Source of the DNA: Flavobacteriales bacterium
Lineage (GTDB): Bacteria > Bacteroidota > Bacteroidia > Flavobacteriales_F > PHOS-HE28
Length of the DNA stretch: 64,000 bases
NCBI GenBank assembly: GCA_016699575.1
Contig: CP064979.1
Span: 682,001 to 746,000, forward strand
Direction: 5' to 3'
Shown: piece by piece, positions 42,601 through 51,118 of the stretch
Layout of the letters: each line of letters opens with the position of its first letter
How positions within the stretch are numbered: the stretch's first letter is position 1
The notes under the pieces: generated by a model
The model's database searches: none
What the model saw: the letters and a program-made list of their open reading frames with translations, nothing else
Told to the model about the DNA's origin: nothing
Position numbers and translations under genes: made by a program

Positions 42601-45600
42601 AATGCCGGACCGTTGAGCGGAAGTTTGCTCGGTCCGGGCACATACGACATTGCTTGGAAAGCCGAGGACGGCTGGAACAATACGCTCGACACCTTCACGG
42701 TGACCGTACTGGACACCGTGCCCCCCGTCTTCTCCAATTGTCCGGGAAACGACACGTTGGTGCTCGCTGGTCACGACTGCACGCTCGGGTACGTGTTCCC
42801 CGTGATCCATTCCACGGACGGCAACGGTTGCGACCCCGACACCGAGGCGGAATACGAGACGTACGTGCTGATGCACGACAGCAGCACGTACCTCGACGTT
42901 TCCGGTTGGGCGAACATTACCCTGTCCCGTGGTACGCACCGCTTCCGCGAAGTGCATCGCGATGATCACTGGAACTCGGCCGCCTGCGAATGGCAAGTGG
43001 TTGTAGTGGACAGCATGTACCCGGAGATCACGTGCGCGCTCACCGATTCCTTCCACGTATACCTGGGCGCTGGCTGCCAGGTGGCCTTCCCTGATCTAAC
43101 CACGTACGTGACCGCAACGGACTGCAACGGCGCTACCATCGACATGGAGCCTGATGCATTCACCATGTTCTATGGGGATACGCTCGTTAACATGACCATG
43201 TGGGTGAGCGACAGTTTGGGCAACGGCACGTGGAACAACCACACCATTTGGATCCACAACGACGCACCCCCAACGATCGTTTGCCCGAATGACACGGTAC
43301 TGCAAGCCGACCCTTTGACCTGTAGCGCCCAACTGCTGGCCGAACCGCTGGCGGTAAACGGAATCTGCGGTGCAGTATGGACCTCGAGCATTCCCAGCGG
43401 AACATATCCTCCGGGCGAGTATACCATAACGCTTACCGCAACCGGTGGAGGGAACTCCGACGCGTGCACGTATACAGTGCTGGTGCGCGATACGCTTGTC
43501 CATTGCTCAGGCGCCATATCGTTCACTGCCACGAATGCCGGCGACTGCACCACAAGTGTTCTGCTTCCACCGCAGGACAGCACGACAGTGGACCTTTGTG
43601 GCCCATTGACCTGGGCGGGTGCAACGCACAGCGACGGGGCGTGGGCGGTTAACGACACCACGGCGGTGACCTACAAGGTCATCGACGCCGCGGGCATTCC
43701 CCACTACTGCGTGTTCGACGTTGTCACCATGGGCACCGGACTTCCGGACCTTGCCTATCCAACTACCGTCTGCACGAACGAAGGAACCGTAGCACCGACG
43801 AACAGCATGCCGTTGAACGGCGTGACCTACACCTGCATCAATTGCGCAGGGCTTGTCAGCAGCGATGGATCGTTCGATCCGGCCGTCCTTGGACCAGGCA
43901 CATGGACCATAGCTGTTGACGCACCATGCTTCTCCCCCGAAGCGGACACGGCTACAGTGACCGTGGTGGCATCGCCCGATCCATCTCCTGGCAACTATGG
44001 CCCAGTATGCTCGCAGAACGGCGCTTTCACGTTGAACGGAACACCGGTCGGTGGTACTTGGATCGGCACAGGGGTGACCGGAAACACGTTCGATCCGTCC
44101 GTTGCGGGACCCGGCTCCCATACGATCGGTTATGTGAGCACGGGCGTGGGAGGATGTACGGCAACAGCCTCTACGATCATTGTCGTGAACCCCACACCGA
44201 GCGTACCCGTCATCTCAGCAAGCGGCCCAACGACCTTCTGCGACGGCGGTAGCGTGACCCTTACCAGCAGCAGCGCAACGGGCAACCTCTGGAGCAATGG
44301 GGCCACGGCACAGAGCATCAGCGCAACGGCTAGCGGCAATTACTCCGTGACCGTCACCGATGGCAATGGCTGCAGCGCGACGAGCACAGCACTGTCGACC
44401 ACAGCCACACCCGTACCAACCGCATCTGTCAGCTATCCTGGTTCTGCATTCTGTACGGAAGGGACGTTGGTGACGCCAACCATCAGCGGCACGGCGAGCG
44501 GAACCTTCAGTGCCGACCCGACCATCAGCACGCTGGATGCCTGGACCGGGTCTTTTCTTCCGGGGTCAACCACGGCAACCAATTACACGATCAAGTACAA
44601 GTGGTCGGCAACCGGTGGCTGCCCCGAAGATTCCATCATGATGCCGATCGAAGTCCATGACGCTGTGTGGTCGGGCAACAACGGTGACACCTCATTGTGC
44701 ATGTCCGCCACTTGGTTCGACCTGAACACGCTGATCACATCAGGCGCGAACCCAGGCGGAACCTGGAAGAAGAGCACGGGCCTGGTACTGCCCGGTGGTA
44801 TCGTCGACCCCTCCGTTGCGACACCAGGCACGTACACCTATTGGTACATCACGCACGGAACGCCCCCCTGCACGGATGACACAGCGGCATTCTCGATAAC
44901 CTATGTCGCTGTCCCGAACGCCGGATCGGACGGTGCATTGAACATCGTATGCTCTGATGCTCCCGTAAGTCTGTTCGATCAACTCGGCGGCACTCCTTCC
45001 CCGGGAGGAAATTGGTCCGGTCCGAGCACGGTTATCGGCAACGCGTTCGATCCAGCCACGATGCAGGACGGAACCTACACGTACAGTGTGCAGGCCGGCG
45101 CTCCGTGCTCGAGTGTTTCAGCAGAAGTCATGGTTTCGGTCGCTCAACCGACAGTGACGCTTCAGTATGCGTCGAACACGTTCTGTAAGGACGGAAGCAC
45201 CGTTTTCCCGACTGTCGCCTCACCAATGGTGCTAGGGGCGGAGTTCCTGGCTTCAGCGGGCGTGGCCATCGACGCGAGCACAGGAGCGATCGACCTTGGC
45301 TCAAGTGATGTGGGCGGCCCTTACCCCATTGGGTATGTGATCGGTGATGGCTGTGTGAACAGCGGCTGGTTCTGGCTGACGATCACAGCGCCGGGCGTAT
45401 GCGGATGTGGTGTTCCTGGAACGGACACCGACACGGACGGCACTGCCGACTGCGTTGACGGATGCCCTGCCGACCCGAACAAGATCGCCCCTGGTACCTG
45501 TGGTTGCGGGGTGGCTGATACCGATACCGATGGCGATGGCAACGCGGACTGTATCGACACGTGCGACAACAGCACCGACGGTCAGGCCTGCGACGACAAC

Positions 45601-48600
45601 GATCCGTGCACCATCAACGACGTGTTGGCCAACTGCGTATGCGCGGGTACGCCTGCCGGTGACAGCGACGGTGACACGATCTGCGACCCCATCGACACGT
45701 GCGACAACAGCACCGACGGTCAGGCCTGCGACGACAACGATCCGTGCACCGTCAACGACGTTCTGACCAACTGCGTGTGCGCGGGTACGCCTGCCGGTGA
45801 CAGCGACGGTGACACGATCTGCGACCCCATCGACACGTGCGACAACAGCACCGACGGTCAGGCCTGCGACGACAACGATCCGTGCACCATCAACGATGTG
45901 TTGGCCAACTGCGTATGCGCCGGTACGCCTGCCGGTGACAGCGACGGTGACACGATCTGCGACCCCATCGACACGTGCGACAACAGCACCGACGGACAGG
46001 CCTGCAACGACAACGACCCGTGCACCATCAACGATGTGTTGGCCAACTGCGTATGCGCCGGTACGCCTGCCGGTGACAGCGACGGTGACACGATCTGCGA
46101 CCCCATCGACACGTGCGACAACAGCACCGACGGTCAGGCCTGCGACGACAACGATCCGTGCACCATCAACGACGTGCTGACCAACTGCGTGTGCGCGGGT
46201 ACGCCTGCCGGTGACAGCGACGGCGACATGATCTGCGACCCGATCGACACGTGCGACAACAGCACCGATGGCACCGCCTGCAACGACAACGACCCCTGCA
46301 CCATCAACGATGTGCTGACCAACTGCGTGTGCGCGGGTACGACCGACAACACCGACAGCGACGGCGACGGCACCGCCAACTGCAACGACGGCTGCCCTAA
46401 CGACCCGGACAAGATCGCCCCCGGCATTTGCGGTTGCGGAGTGAGCGATGTGGACACTGACAACGACGGTGTGGCCGATTGCGTTGATGCCTGTCCGAGC
46501 GGCATTTCCGGCAGCAGCACCACCGCCAGCGATTGCAGCAGCTATTTCTGGAGCATCAGCGGGCAGACCTACAACCAGAGCGGCACCTACTTCCACACCG
46601 TTGGTTGCAACACCGATACCCTGGTCTTGACCATCGCCGGAACCACCGGCAGCAGCACCACCGCCAGCGATTGCAGCAGCTATTTCTGGAGCATCAGCGG
46701 GCAGACCTACAACCAGAGCGGCACCTACTTCCACACGGTTGGTTGCAACACCGATACCCTGGTCTTGACCATCGCCGGAACCACCGGCAGCAGCACCACC
46801 GCCAGCGATTGCAACAGCTACTTCTGGAGCATCAGCGGGCAGACCTACAACCAGAGCGGCACCTACTTCCACACGGTTGGTTGCAACACCGATACCCTGG
46901 TCTTGACCATCGCCGGAACCACCGGCAGCAGCACCACCGCCAGCGATTGCAACAGCTACTTCTGGAGCATCAGCGGGCAGACCTACAACCAGAGCGGCAC
47001 CTACTTCCACACGGTTGGTTGCAACACCGATACCCTGCTACTGACCATCGACGGAACGACCGGCAGCAGCACCACCGCCAGCGATTGCAACAGCTACTTC
47101 TGGAGCACGAGCGGGCAGACCTACACCGGTAGTGGCACCTTCACCCACACCGTCGGCTGCAACACCGATACCCTGGTCTTGACCATCGCCGGAACCACCG
47201 GCAGCAGCACCACCGCCAGCGATTGCAGCAGCTATTTCTGGAGCATCAGCGGGCAGACCTACAACCAGAGCGGCACCTACTTCCACACGGTTGGTTGCAA
47301 CACCGATACCCTGGTCTTGACCATCGCCGGAACCACCGGCAGCAGCACCACCGCCAGCGATTGCAACAGCTACTTCTGGAGCATCAGCGGGCAGCCCTAC
47401 AACCAGAGCGGCACCTACTTCCACAGCGTTGGTTGCAACACCGATACCCTGGTCTTGACCATCGCCGGAACCACCGGCAGCAGCACCACCGCCAGCGATT
47501 GCAACAGCTACTTCTGGAGCATCAGCGGGCAGACCTACAACCAGAGCGGCACCTACTTCCACAGCGTTGGTTGCAACACCGATACCCTGCTGCTGACCAT
47601 CGACGGAACGACCGGCAGCAGCACCACCGCCAGCTATTGCAGCAGCTATTTCTGGAGCATCAGCGGGCAGACCTACAACCAGAGCGGCTCCTACTTCCAC
47701 ACCGCTGGCTGCAACACCGATACCCTGGTCTTGACCATCAACGGAGTTACGGGAACGTCGACCTCTGCCAGCGATTGCAACAACTACTTCTGGAGCATCA
47801 GTGGTCAGACTTACACCGCTAGCGGCACCTACACACACACCATCGGTTGCAACACCGACACCTTGGTGCTGACCATCAACGGAGCTACGGGAACGTCGAC
47901 CTCTGCCAGCGATTGCAACAACTACTTCTGGAGCATCAGTGGTCAGACTTACACCGCTAGCGGCACCTACACACACACCATCGGTTGCAACACCGACACC
48001 TTGGTGCTGACCATCAACGGAGCTACGGGAACGTCGACTTCTGCCAGCGATTGCAACAGCTACTTCTGGAGCATCAGTGGTCAGACTTACACCGCTAGCG
48101 GCACCTACACCCACACCGTCGGCTGCAACACCGACACCCTGGTACTGACCATCAACGGAGCTACGGGAACGTCGACCTCTGCCAGCGATTGCAACAACTA
48201 CTTCTGGAGCATCAGTGGTCAGACTTACACCGCTAGCGGCACCTACACACACACCATCGGTTGCAACACCGACACCTTGGTGCTGACCATCAACGGAGCT
48301 ACGGGAACGTCGACTTCTGCCAGCGATTGCAACAGCTACTTCTGGAGCATCAGTGGTCAGACTTACACCGCTAGCGGCACCTACACCCACACCGTCGGCT
48401 GCAACACCGACACCCTGGTACTGACCATCAACGGAGCTACGGGAACGTCGACCTCTGCCAGCGATTGCAACAGCTACTTCTGGAGCACCAGTGGTCAGAC
48501 TTACACCGCTAGCGGCACCTACACACACACCATCGGTTGCAACACCGACACCTTGGTGCTGACCATCAACGGAGCTACGGGAACGTCGACTTCTGCCAGC

Positions 48601-50190
48601 GATTGCAACAGCTACTTCTGGAGCATCAGTGGTCAGACTTACACCGCTAGCGGCACCTACACCCACACCGTCGGCTGCAACACCGACACCCTGGTACTGA
48701 CCATCAACGGAGCTACGGGAACGTCGACCTCTGCCAGCGATTGCAACAGCTACTTCTGGAGCACCAGCGGGCAGACCTACACCGCTAGTGGGACCTACAC
48801 CCACACTGTCGGCTGCAACACCGACACGCTGGTGCTGACCATCACCGGAACCACCGGCAGCAGCACCACCGACAGCGATTGCAACAGCTACTTCTGGAGC
48901 ACGAGCGGGCAGACCTACAACCAGAGCGGCACCTACTTCCACACCGTTGGTTGCAACACCGATACCCTGATGCTGACCATCGGCGGGACGCCGGACGCAA
49001 CCTTCTTCTACAGCAACAGCACCTTCTGCCAGAACGGTTTCGACCCCATCACGAATCCGGTCACTCCAGGCGGGGCGTTCACCAGCGCTCCCACAACACT
49101 GGTGATGGATGCCCTCGGAACGATCGATCTTGATGCATCACCACTGGGGACTTACTCGGTGCTCTACACTGTGGAGGTGGGTGGTTGCACGGGAGTGCAC
49201 ACCGAGAGCATCACCATAGACACGGTACCTGCCGCCGATTGGACCAGTCCGGGCAGCGTGTGCGACGGCGTTGCTCCGTTGGACCTGAACACTCTTCTGA
49301 ACAACGGAAGCGCCACGGGTGGCACTTGGTCCGGCACCGGAGTGATCGGCAACATGTTCAACCCGAGCGGGATGCTGGGACTCGTCGAACTGACCTACAC
49401 CGCAACGCTGGGCAATTGCTCCTCGAACGGTATCGGTTACGTCAACATCACCCCTGCGCCGGTTGCCAATGCCGGTCCCGATGCAGAAGTGTGCGGGCTT
49501 GAGCACCAGATGGCTGCCACACTGCAAACCGCAGTTGGTATATGGACCTCGCTCACGGGTGGGACGATCGCCGACACATACTCCCCGAGCACGATGGTCG
49601 GCGGCATCTCAGGTGTGCACCACTTCTTGTGGACAGTTGGCGATGGTCAGTGTTATTCAGCCGACAGCGTGCAGATCACTTTCCAAGATCCCGCTGTGGT
49701 ACCGACCGTGGACGCCGGGCCCGACCAACACTTGGATGTGATCGACCACACTGTGCTGCAAGGCACCACCGATGGCACTGCATGGCTGTGGAGCTTGGCT
49801 TCCGGCAGCGGCAATATCACCGATCCAGCCATGCTCGTTTCCGAGGTATATCTGCTCGGTCTTGGCGCAAACACCTTCATTCTGAGCGCAAGCAATGGCC
49901 CGTGCCCCGCCGTTTCGGACACAGTGCTCATCACGGTGAACGAATTGAGCATACCCACCGGGTTCAGCCCCAACGGCGATGGTGTGAACGACGCTTTGGT
50001 GATACCCGGTATCACGGAATACCCCGAAAGCCGCATTGCGGTGTTCGATCGCTGGGGCCGGAAGGTCTATGAGGGCGAAGGCTACAGGAACGACTGGACC
50101 GGTCGCGAGCTACCGGACGACACCTACTTCATGGTCCTGAACATAACCGAGGGCCGCACGTACGACGGCTACCTGATCATCAAGCGCTGA
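39691..50190 (+). CDS. Giant repetitive cell-surface protein (3499 residues) with T9SS type-B sorting domain
   Basis: Signal peptide MPIALRHFRTLLRHSALLLL. Order of parts: SBBP-like propeller repeats (about 30-490); a region with a discoidin-like look (about 510-660); Ig-like blocks; a C-type lectin domain (about 839-964, with WWIGLND and GWNDKN); HYR/Ig-like blocks (to about 1900); a Cys/Asp-rich thrombospondin-3-like array (1958-2250); 18 copies of a 46-residue repeat (2274-3101); Ig-like domains; and a type-B CTD (about 3415-3499, TGFSPNGDGVNDALVI, VFDRWGRKVYEGEG). The likely role is a surface adhesin; the SprB-like export with the next gene's PorP/SprF product is inferred. Confidence 0.9.
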   Translation: MPIALRHFRTLLRHSALLLLLGPPLSGGAQTYPWNWAKTLGGTPSSGDDAANDVAFDPNDQSLYAVGAVDGTNPLNTGMALTAQDQAFLCKYNDAGSLQWQVQIGDGGEDKATGVAVSDDGTVYVVGTFTGSAQFFTSGSVTAILSSLSSGGTDIFLAAYDPTGGFLWAYTISGPDDQDMPSVAVDATGIVVAGRTKGYATANGALLSSRNTPGTLQLWFSNDENVFLARYAPNGTIQWMNTARSTGNGDDLVANVASNGSFIVTGLRAAGPTVEWWQPLSMVHSSSSGTENDTYITAFELDGTHRWTRPLTNTSPTDLGTPSVNMACQGVYVTGQCNGTTSFAPLTGPSGSPTDNYFYLAKLSETAGTPLQATFGASQTSNEFIGRDIAVSPNGAVLVCGSFKGNVNVGASTLSGTGNADNFVLTFRPSGQLIAHQAVLSTGSAICGAIATSRTGGLALAGTYDSDLVFGAASLTSLGGDDGFIAFANMGLRFAGLQDPSIWRNLPSGTCAGNTVDLSSLLYQPTVTYADAFSPSMSGVGNAAGALGASDAAYATLTGATATLVLDLTDTVPAGELLQVRFRRNGMSAGPTPVLNISVGMTAAGPWVACGSVNTSNAFMTWKTVATTAQGRFVRLQQTAGSTAGDVDCVKSMFGSYDFGTWTVSNGTLVGTQWTAPIASGTVSLTYTVPTNSGGCTKSTTKPVTVQAPSLGGTLTSNSPVCPGGTVDLVLTGHQGSSLDWMASPDGVSWTNVVNNTATHSINNLTGDLQVAVRVTNGACPSAMSNTLTVGTADTQAPDLVMPNDTTLYVSATNCTVQFNYMVSATDNCGCVAPPTPVGSLYIGTMNGSNYYLFTNPTTRDAAHVQALSMGGHLACIGSATENQFLADAGDANGFSDWWIGLNDEATEGTFVWPNGEPMVFDAWLASEPSDTDGTADGVVQSSSGWNDKNVGEQLPYMVEVPCGNLTISWNAGPLSGSLLGPGTYDIAWKAEDGWNNTLDTFTVTVLDTVPPVFSNCPGNDTLVLAGHDCTLGYVFPVIHSTDGNGCDPDTEAEYETYVLMHDSSTYLDVSGWANITLSRGTHRFREVHRDDHWNSAACEWQVVVVDSMYPEITCALTDSFHVYLGAGCQVAFPDLTTYVTATDCNGATIDMEPDAFTMFYGDTLVNMTMWVSDSLGNGTWNNHTIWIHNDAPPTIVCPNDTVLQADPLTCSAQLLAEPLAVNGICGAVWTSSIPSGTYPPGEYTITLTATGGGNSDACTYTVLVRDTLVHCSGAISFTATNAGDCTTSVLLPPQDSTTVDLCGPLTWAGATHSDGAWAVNDTTAVTYKVIDAAGIPHYCVFDVVTMGTGLPDLAYPTTVCTNEGTVAPTNSMPLNGVTYTCINCAGLVSSDGSFDPAVLGPGTWTIAVDAPCFSPEADTATVTVVASPDPSPGNYGPVCSQNGAFTLNGTPVGGTWIGTGVTGNTFDPSVAGPGSHTIGYVSTGVGGCTATASTIIVVNPTPSVPVISASGPTTFCDGGSVTLTSSSATGNLWSNGATAQSISATASGNYSVTVTDGNGCSATSTALSTTATPVPTASVSYPGSAFCTEGTLVTPTISGTASGTFSADPTISTLDAWTGSFLPGSTTATNYTIKYKWSATGGCPEDSIMMPIEVHDAVWSGNNGDTSLCMSATWFDLNTLITSGANPGGTWKKSTGLVLPGGIVDPSVATPGTYTYWYITHGTPPCTDDTAAFSITYVAVPNAGSDGALNIVCSDAPVSLFDQLGGTPSPGGNWSGPSTVIGNAFDPATMQDGTYTYSVQAGAPCSSVSAEVMVSVAQPTVTLQYASNTFCKDGSTVFPTVASPMVLGAEFLASAGVAIDASTGAIDLGSSDVGGPYPIGYVIGDGCVNSGWFWLTITAPGVCGCGVPGTDTDTDGTADCVDGCPADPNKIAPGTCGCGVADTDTDGDGNADCIDTCDNSTDGQACDDNDPCTINDVLANCVCAGTPAGDSDGDTICDPIDTCDNSTDGQACDDNDPCTVNDVLTNCVCAGTPAGDSDGDTICDPIDTCDNSTDGQACDDNDPCTINDVLANCVCAGTPAGDSDGDTICDPIDTCDNSTDGQACNDNDPCTINDVLANCVCAGTPAGDSDGDTICDPIDTCDNSTDGQACDDNDPCTINDVLTNCVCAGTPAGDSDGDMICDPIDTCDNSTDGTACNDNDPCTINDVLTNCVCAGTTDNTDSDGDGTANCNDGCPNDPDKIAPGICGCGVSDVDTDNDGVADCVDACPSGISGSSTTASDCSSYFWSISGQTYNQSGTYFHTVGCNTDTLVLTIAGTTGSSTTASDCSSYFWSISGQTYNQSGTYFHTVGCNTDTLVLTIAGTTGSSTTASDCNSYFWSISGQTYNQSGTYFHTVGCNTDTLVLTIAGTTGSSTTASDCNSYFWSISGQTYNQSGTYFHTVGCNTDTLLLTIDGTTGSSTTASDCNSYFWSTSGQTYTGSGTFTHTVGCNTDTLVLTIAGTTGSSTTASDCSSYFWSISGQTYNQSGTYFHTVGCNTDTLVLTIAGTTGSSTTASDCNSYFWSISGQPYNQSGTYFHSVGCNTDTLVLTIAGTTGSSTTASDCNSYFWSISGQTYNQSGTYFHSVGCNTDTLLLTIDGTTGSSTTASYCSSYFWSISGQTYNQSGSYFHTAGCNTDTLVLTINGVTGTSTSASDCNNYFWSISGQTYTASGTYTHTIGCNTDTLVLTINGATGTSTSASDCNNYFWSISGQTYTASGTYTHTIGCNTDTLVLTINGATGTSTSASDCNSYFWSISGQTYTASGTYTHTVGCNTDTLVLTINGATGTSTSASDCNNYFWSISGQTYTASGTYTHTIGCNTDTLVLTINGATGTSTSASDCNSYFWSISGQTYTASGTYTHTVGCNTDTLVLTINGATGTSTSASDCNSYFWSTSGQTYTASGTYTHTIGCNTDTLVLTINGATGTSTSASDCNSYFWSISGQTYTASGTYTHTVGCNTDTLVLTINGATGTSTSASDCNSYFWSTSGQTYTASGTYTHTVGCNTDTLVLTITGTTGSSTTDSDCNSYFWSTSGQTYNQSGTYFHTVGCNTDTLMLTIGGTPDATFFYSNSTFCQNGFDPITNPVTPGGAFTSAPTTLVMDALGTIDLDASPLGTYSVLYTVEVGGCTGVHTESITIDTVPAADWTSPGSVCDGVAPLDLNTLLNNGSATGGTWSGTGVIGNMFNPSGMLGLVELTYTATLGNCSSNGIGYVNITPAPVANAGPDAEVCGLEHQMAATLQTAVGIWTSLTGGTIADTYSPSTMVGGISGVHHFLWTVGDGQCYSADSVQITFQDPAVVPTVDAGPDQHLDVIDHTVLQGTTDGTAWLWSLASGSGNITDPAMLVSEVYLLGLGANTFILSASNGPCPAVSDTVLITVNELSIPTGFSPNGDGVNDALVIPGITEYPESRIAVFDRWGRKVYEGEGYRNDWTGRELPDDTYFMVLNITEGRTYDGYLIIKR
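45562..46360 (+). repeat. Cys/Asp-rich in-frame tandem array, 138-bp period
   Basis: Five full units plus a partial sixth, each 46 codons, from 45562. Each unit begins CDNSTDGQACDDNDPCTIND and continues to GDSDGDTICDPIDT, with six Cys and an Asp-rich DSDGD loop of the thrombospondin type-3 kind. Units differ by only a few substitutions (for example I/V in CTIND, A/T in VLANC, D/N after QAC). Confidence 0.93.
46510..48993 (+). repeat. 18-unit in-frame tandem array, 138-bp period
   Basis: Exactly 18 units of 138 bp (46 codons), 2484 bp without interruption. Core of each unit: SDCxSYFWSxSGQTY, SGTY, VGCNTDTLxLTI, with two Cys. Units 1-9 and 18 are of type A (YNQSGTYFH, GSSTT); units 10-17 are of type B (YTASGTYTH, GTSTS). 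Unit 5 is a mixed type (YTGSGTFTH). Confidence 0.95.
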
Positions 50191-50193
50191 CCG

Positions 50194-51111
50194 ATGGTGA
50201 AGTGGATCGCATCAACCCTGGTGTGCTTGTGCGGGCTTTCGGCCATAGCGCAACACACTCCGCTCACGAGCCAGTACCTGTTCAATGGGCTGCTCATCAA
50301 CCCTGCGTACGCGGGTAGTCGCGATGCGCTGGCTGCCAACCTGACCTGGCGCAACCAATGGGTGGGCATTGAAGGCGCTCCCGAAACGCAGGTACTGAGC
50401 GTGCACGCCCCCCTCAACCGCAGGAAGATGGGCCTCGGGCTGATGATCATCAACGACCGCATCGGGGTGAGCCGCGAGACAGGCATCTTCTTCAACTATG
50501 CATACCGCATCAAGTTCAGGAAAGGCCGTCTGAGCTTCGGCCTTGGGGGTGGCCTCAGCATACTCAAGGCTGAATGGACAGAGGTGCGCACCACGGAACA
50601 AGGCGATGCACTATTCGCGCAGAACACGCCGAGCGCCCTGCAACCCAACTTCAGTGCCGGGGCCTTCTACTACAAGAAGAAGTTCTTCATGGGGGCCAGC
50701 GTACCCTTTTTCCTCAGCCACCGTTACAACGCCGATCGCAACAACTACAGCGTAAGCAACGACGTGCGCCAATACCAACCGATGCTGACCGGGGGCTACG
50801 TGTTCGACCTGAACCGTAAGTTGAAATTGAAGCCCAGTGCACTGCTGCGCTATCAATACGGCGGTGCGGTCCAAGGCGACCTGAGCGCCAATCTCATCAT
50901 CCGCGAGAAAGTTTGGCTGGGCGCCAGCTACCGCAGTGGCGATTCGTTCGTAGGCATGCTGGAGGTGCTGCCAAAGCCGCAACTGCGCTTCGGCTACAGC
51001 TACGACATGGGCATCAGCAGCATCACCCCCTATCACAGCGGCACCCACGAAGTGATGGTCCAATACGAATTCGGCTACCGCATCAAGATCCGCGACCCGC
51101 GTTACTTCTGA
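50194..51111 (+). CDS. PorP/SprF family T9SS outer-membrane protein (copy 1)
   Basis: 305 residues, signal peptide MVKWIASTLVCLCGLSAIA. The family N-terminus QHTPLTSQYLFNGLLINPAYAG is followed by beta-barrel strands (RNQWVGIEGAPETQVLSVHA, GLGLMIINDRIGVSRETGIF) and ends in an aromatic-rich strand. PorP/SprF proteins are needed for secretion and surface attachment of type-B CTD cargo. It starts 3 nt after the giant adhesin gene, so the giant protein is the likely partner. Confidence 0.93.
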   Translation: MVKWIASTLVCLCGLSAIAQHTPLTSQYLFNGLLINPAYAGSRDALAANLTWRNQWVGIEGAPETQVLSVHAPLNRRKMGLGLMIINDRIGVSRETGIFFNYAYRIKFRKGRLSFGLGGGLSILKAEWTEVRTTEQGDALFAQNTPSALQPNFSAGAFYYKKKFFMGASVPFFLSHRYNADRNNYSVSNDVRQYQPMLTGGYVFDLNRKLKLKPSALLRYQYGGAVQGDLSANLIIREKVWLGASYRSGDSFVGMLEVLPKPQLRFGYSYDMGISSITPYHSGTHEVMVQYEFGYRIKIRDPRYF

Positions 51112-51118
51112 CGATCAC

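Noticed and set aside
45301..48942. Two long antisense open frames (569 and 634 codons) through the repeat arrays
   Set aside because: They are created by the 138-bp periodicity (a unit divisible by 3 with no stop in one antisense frame repeats open). The encoded Val/Ala/Gly-rich text has no protein character, and the sense strand encodes a continuous 3499-residue protein with signal peptide and CTD.
45562..48993. CRISPR array
   Set aside because: Units are 138 bp, contiguous without spacers, and in frame inside a protein-coding gene; no cas genes are present.
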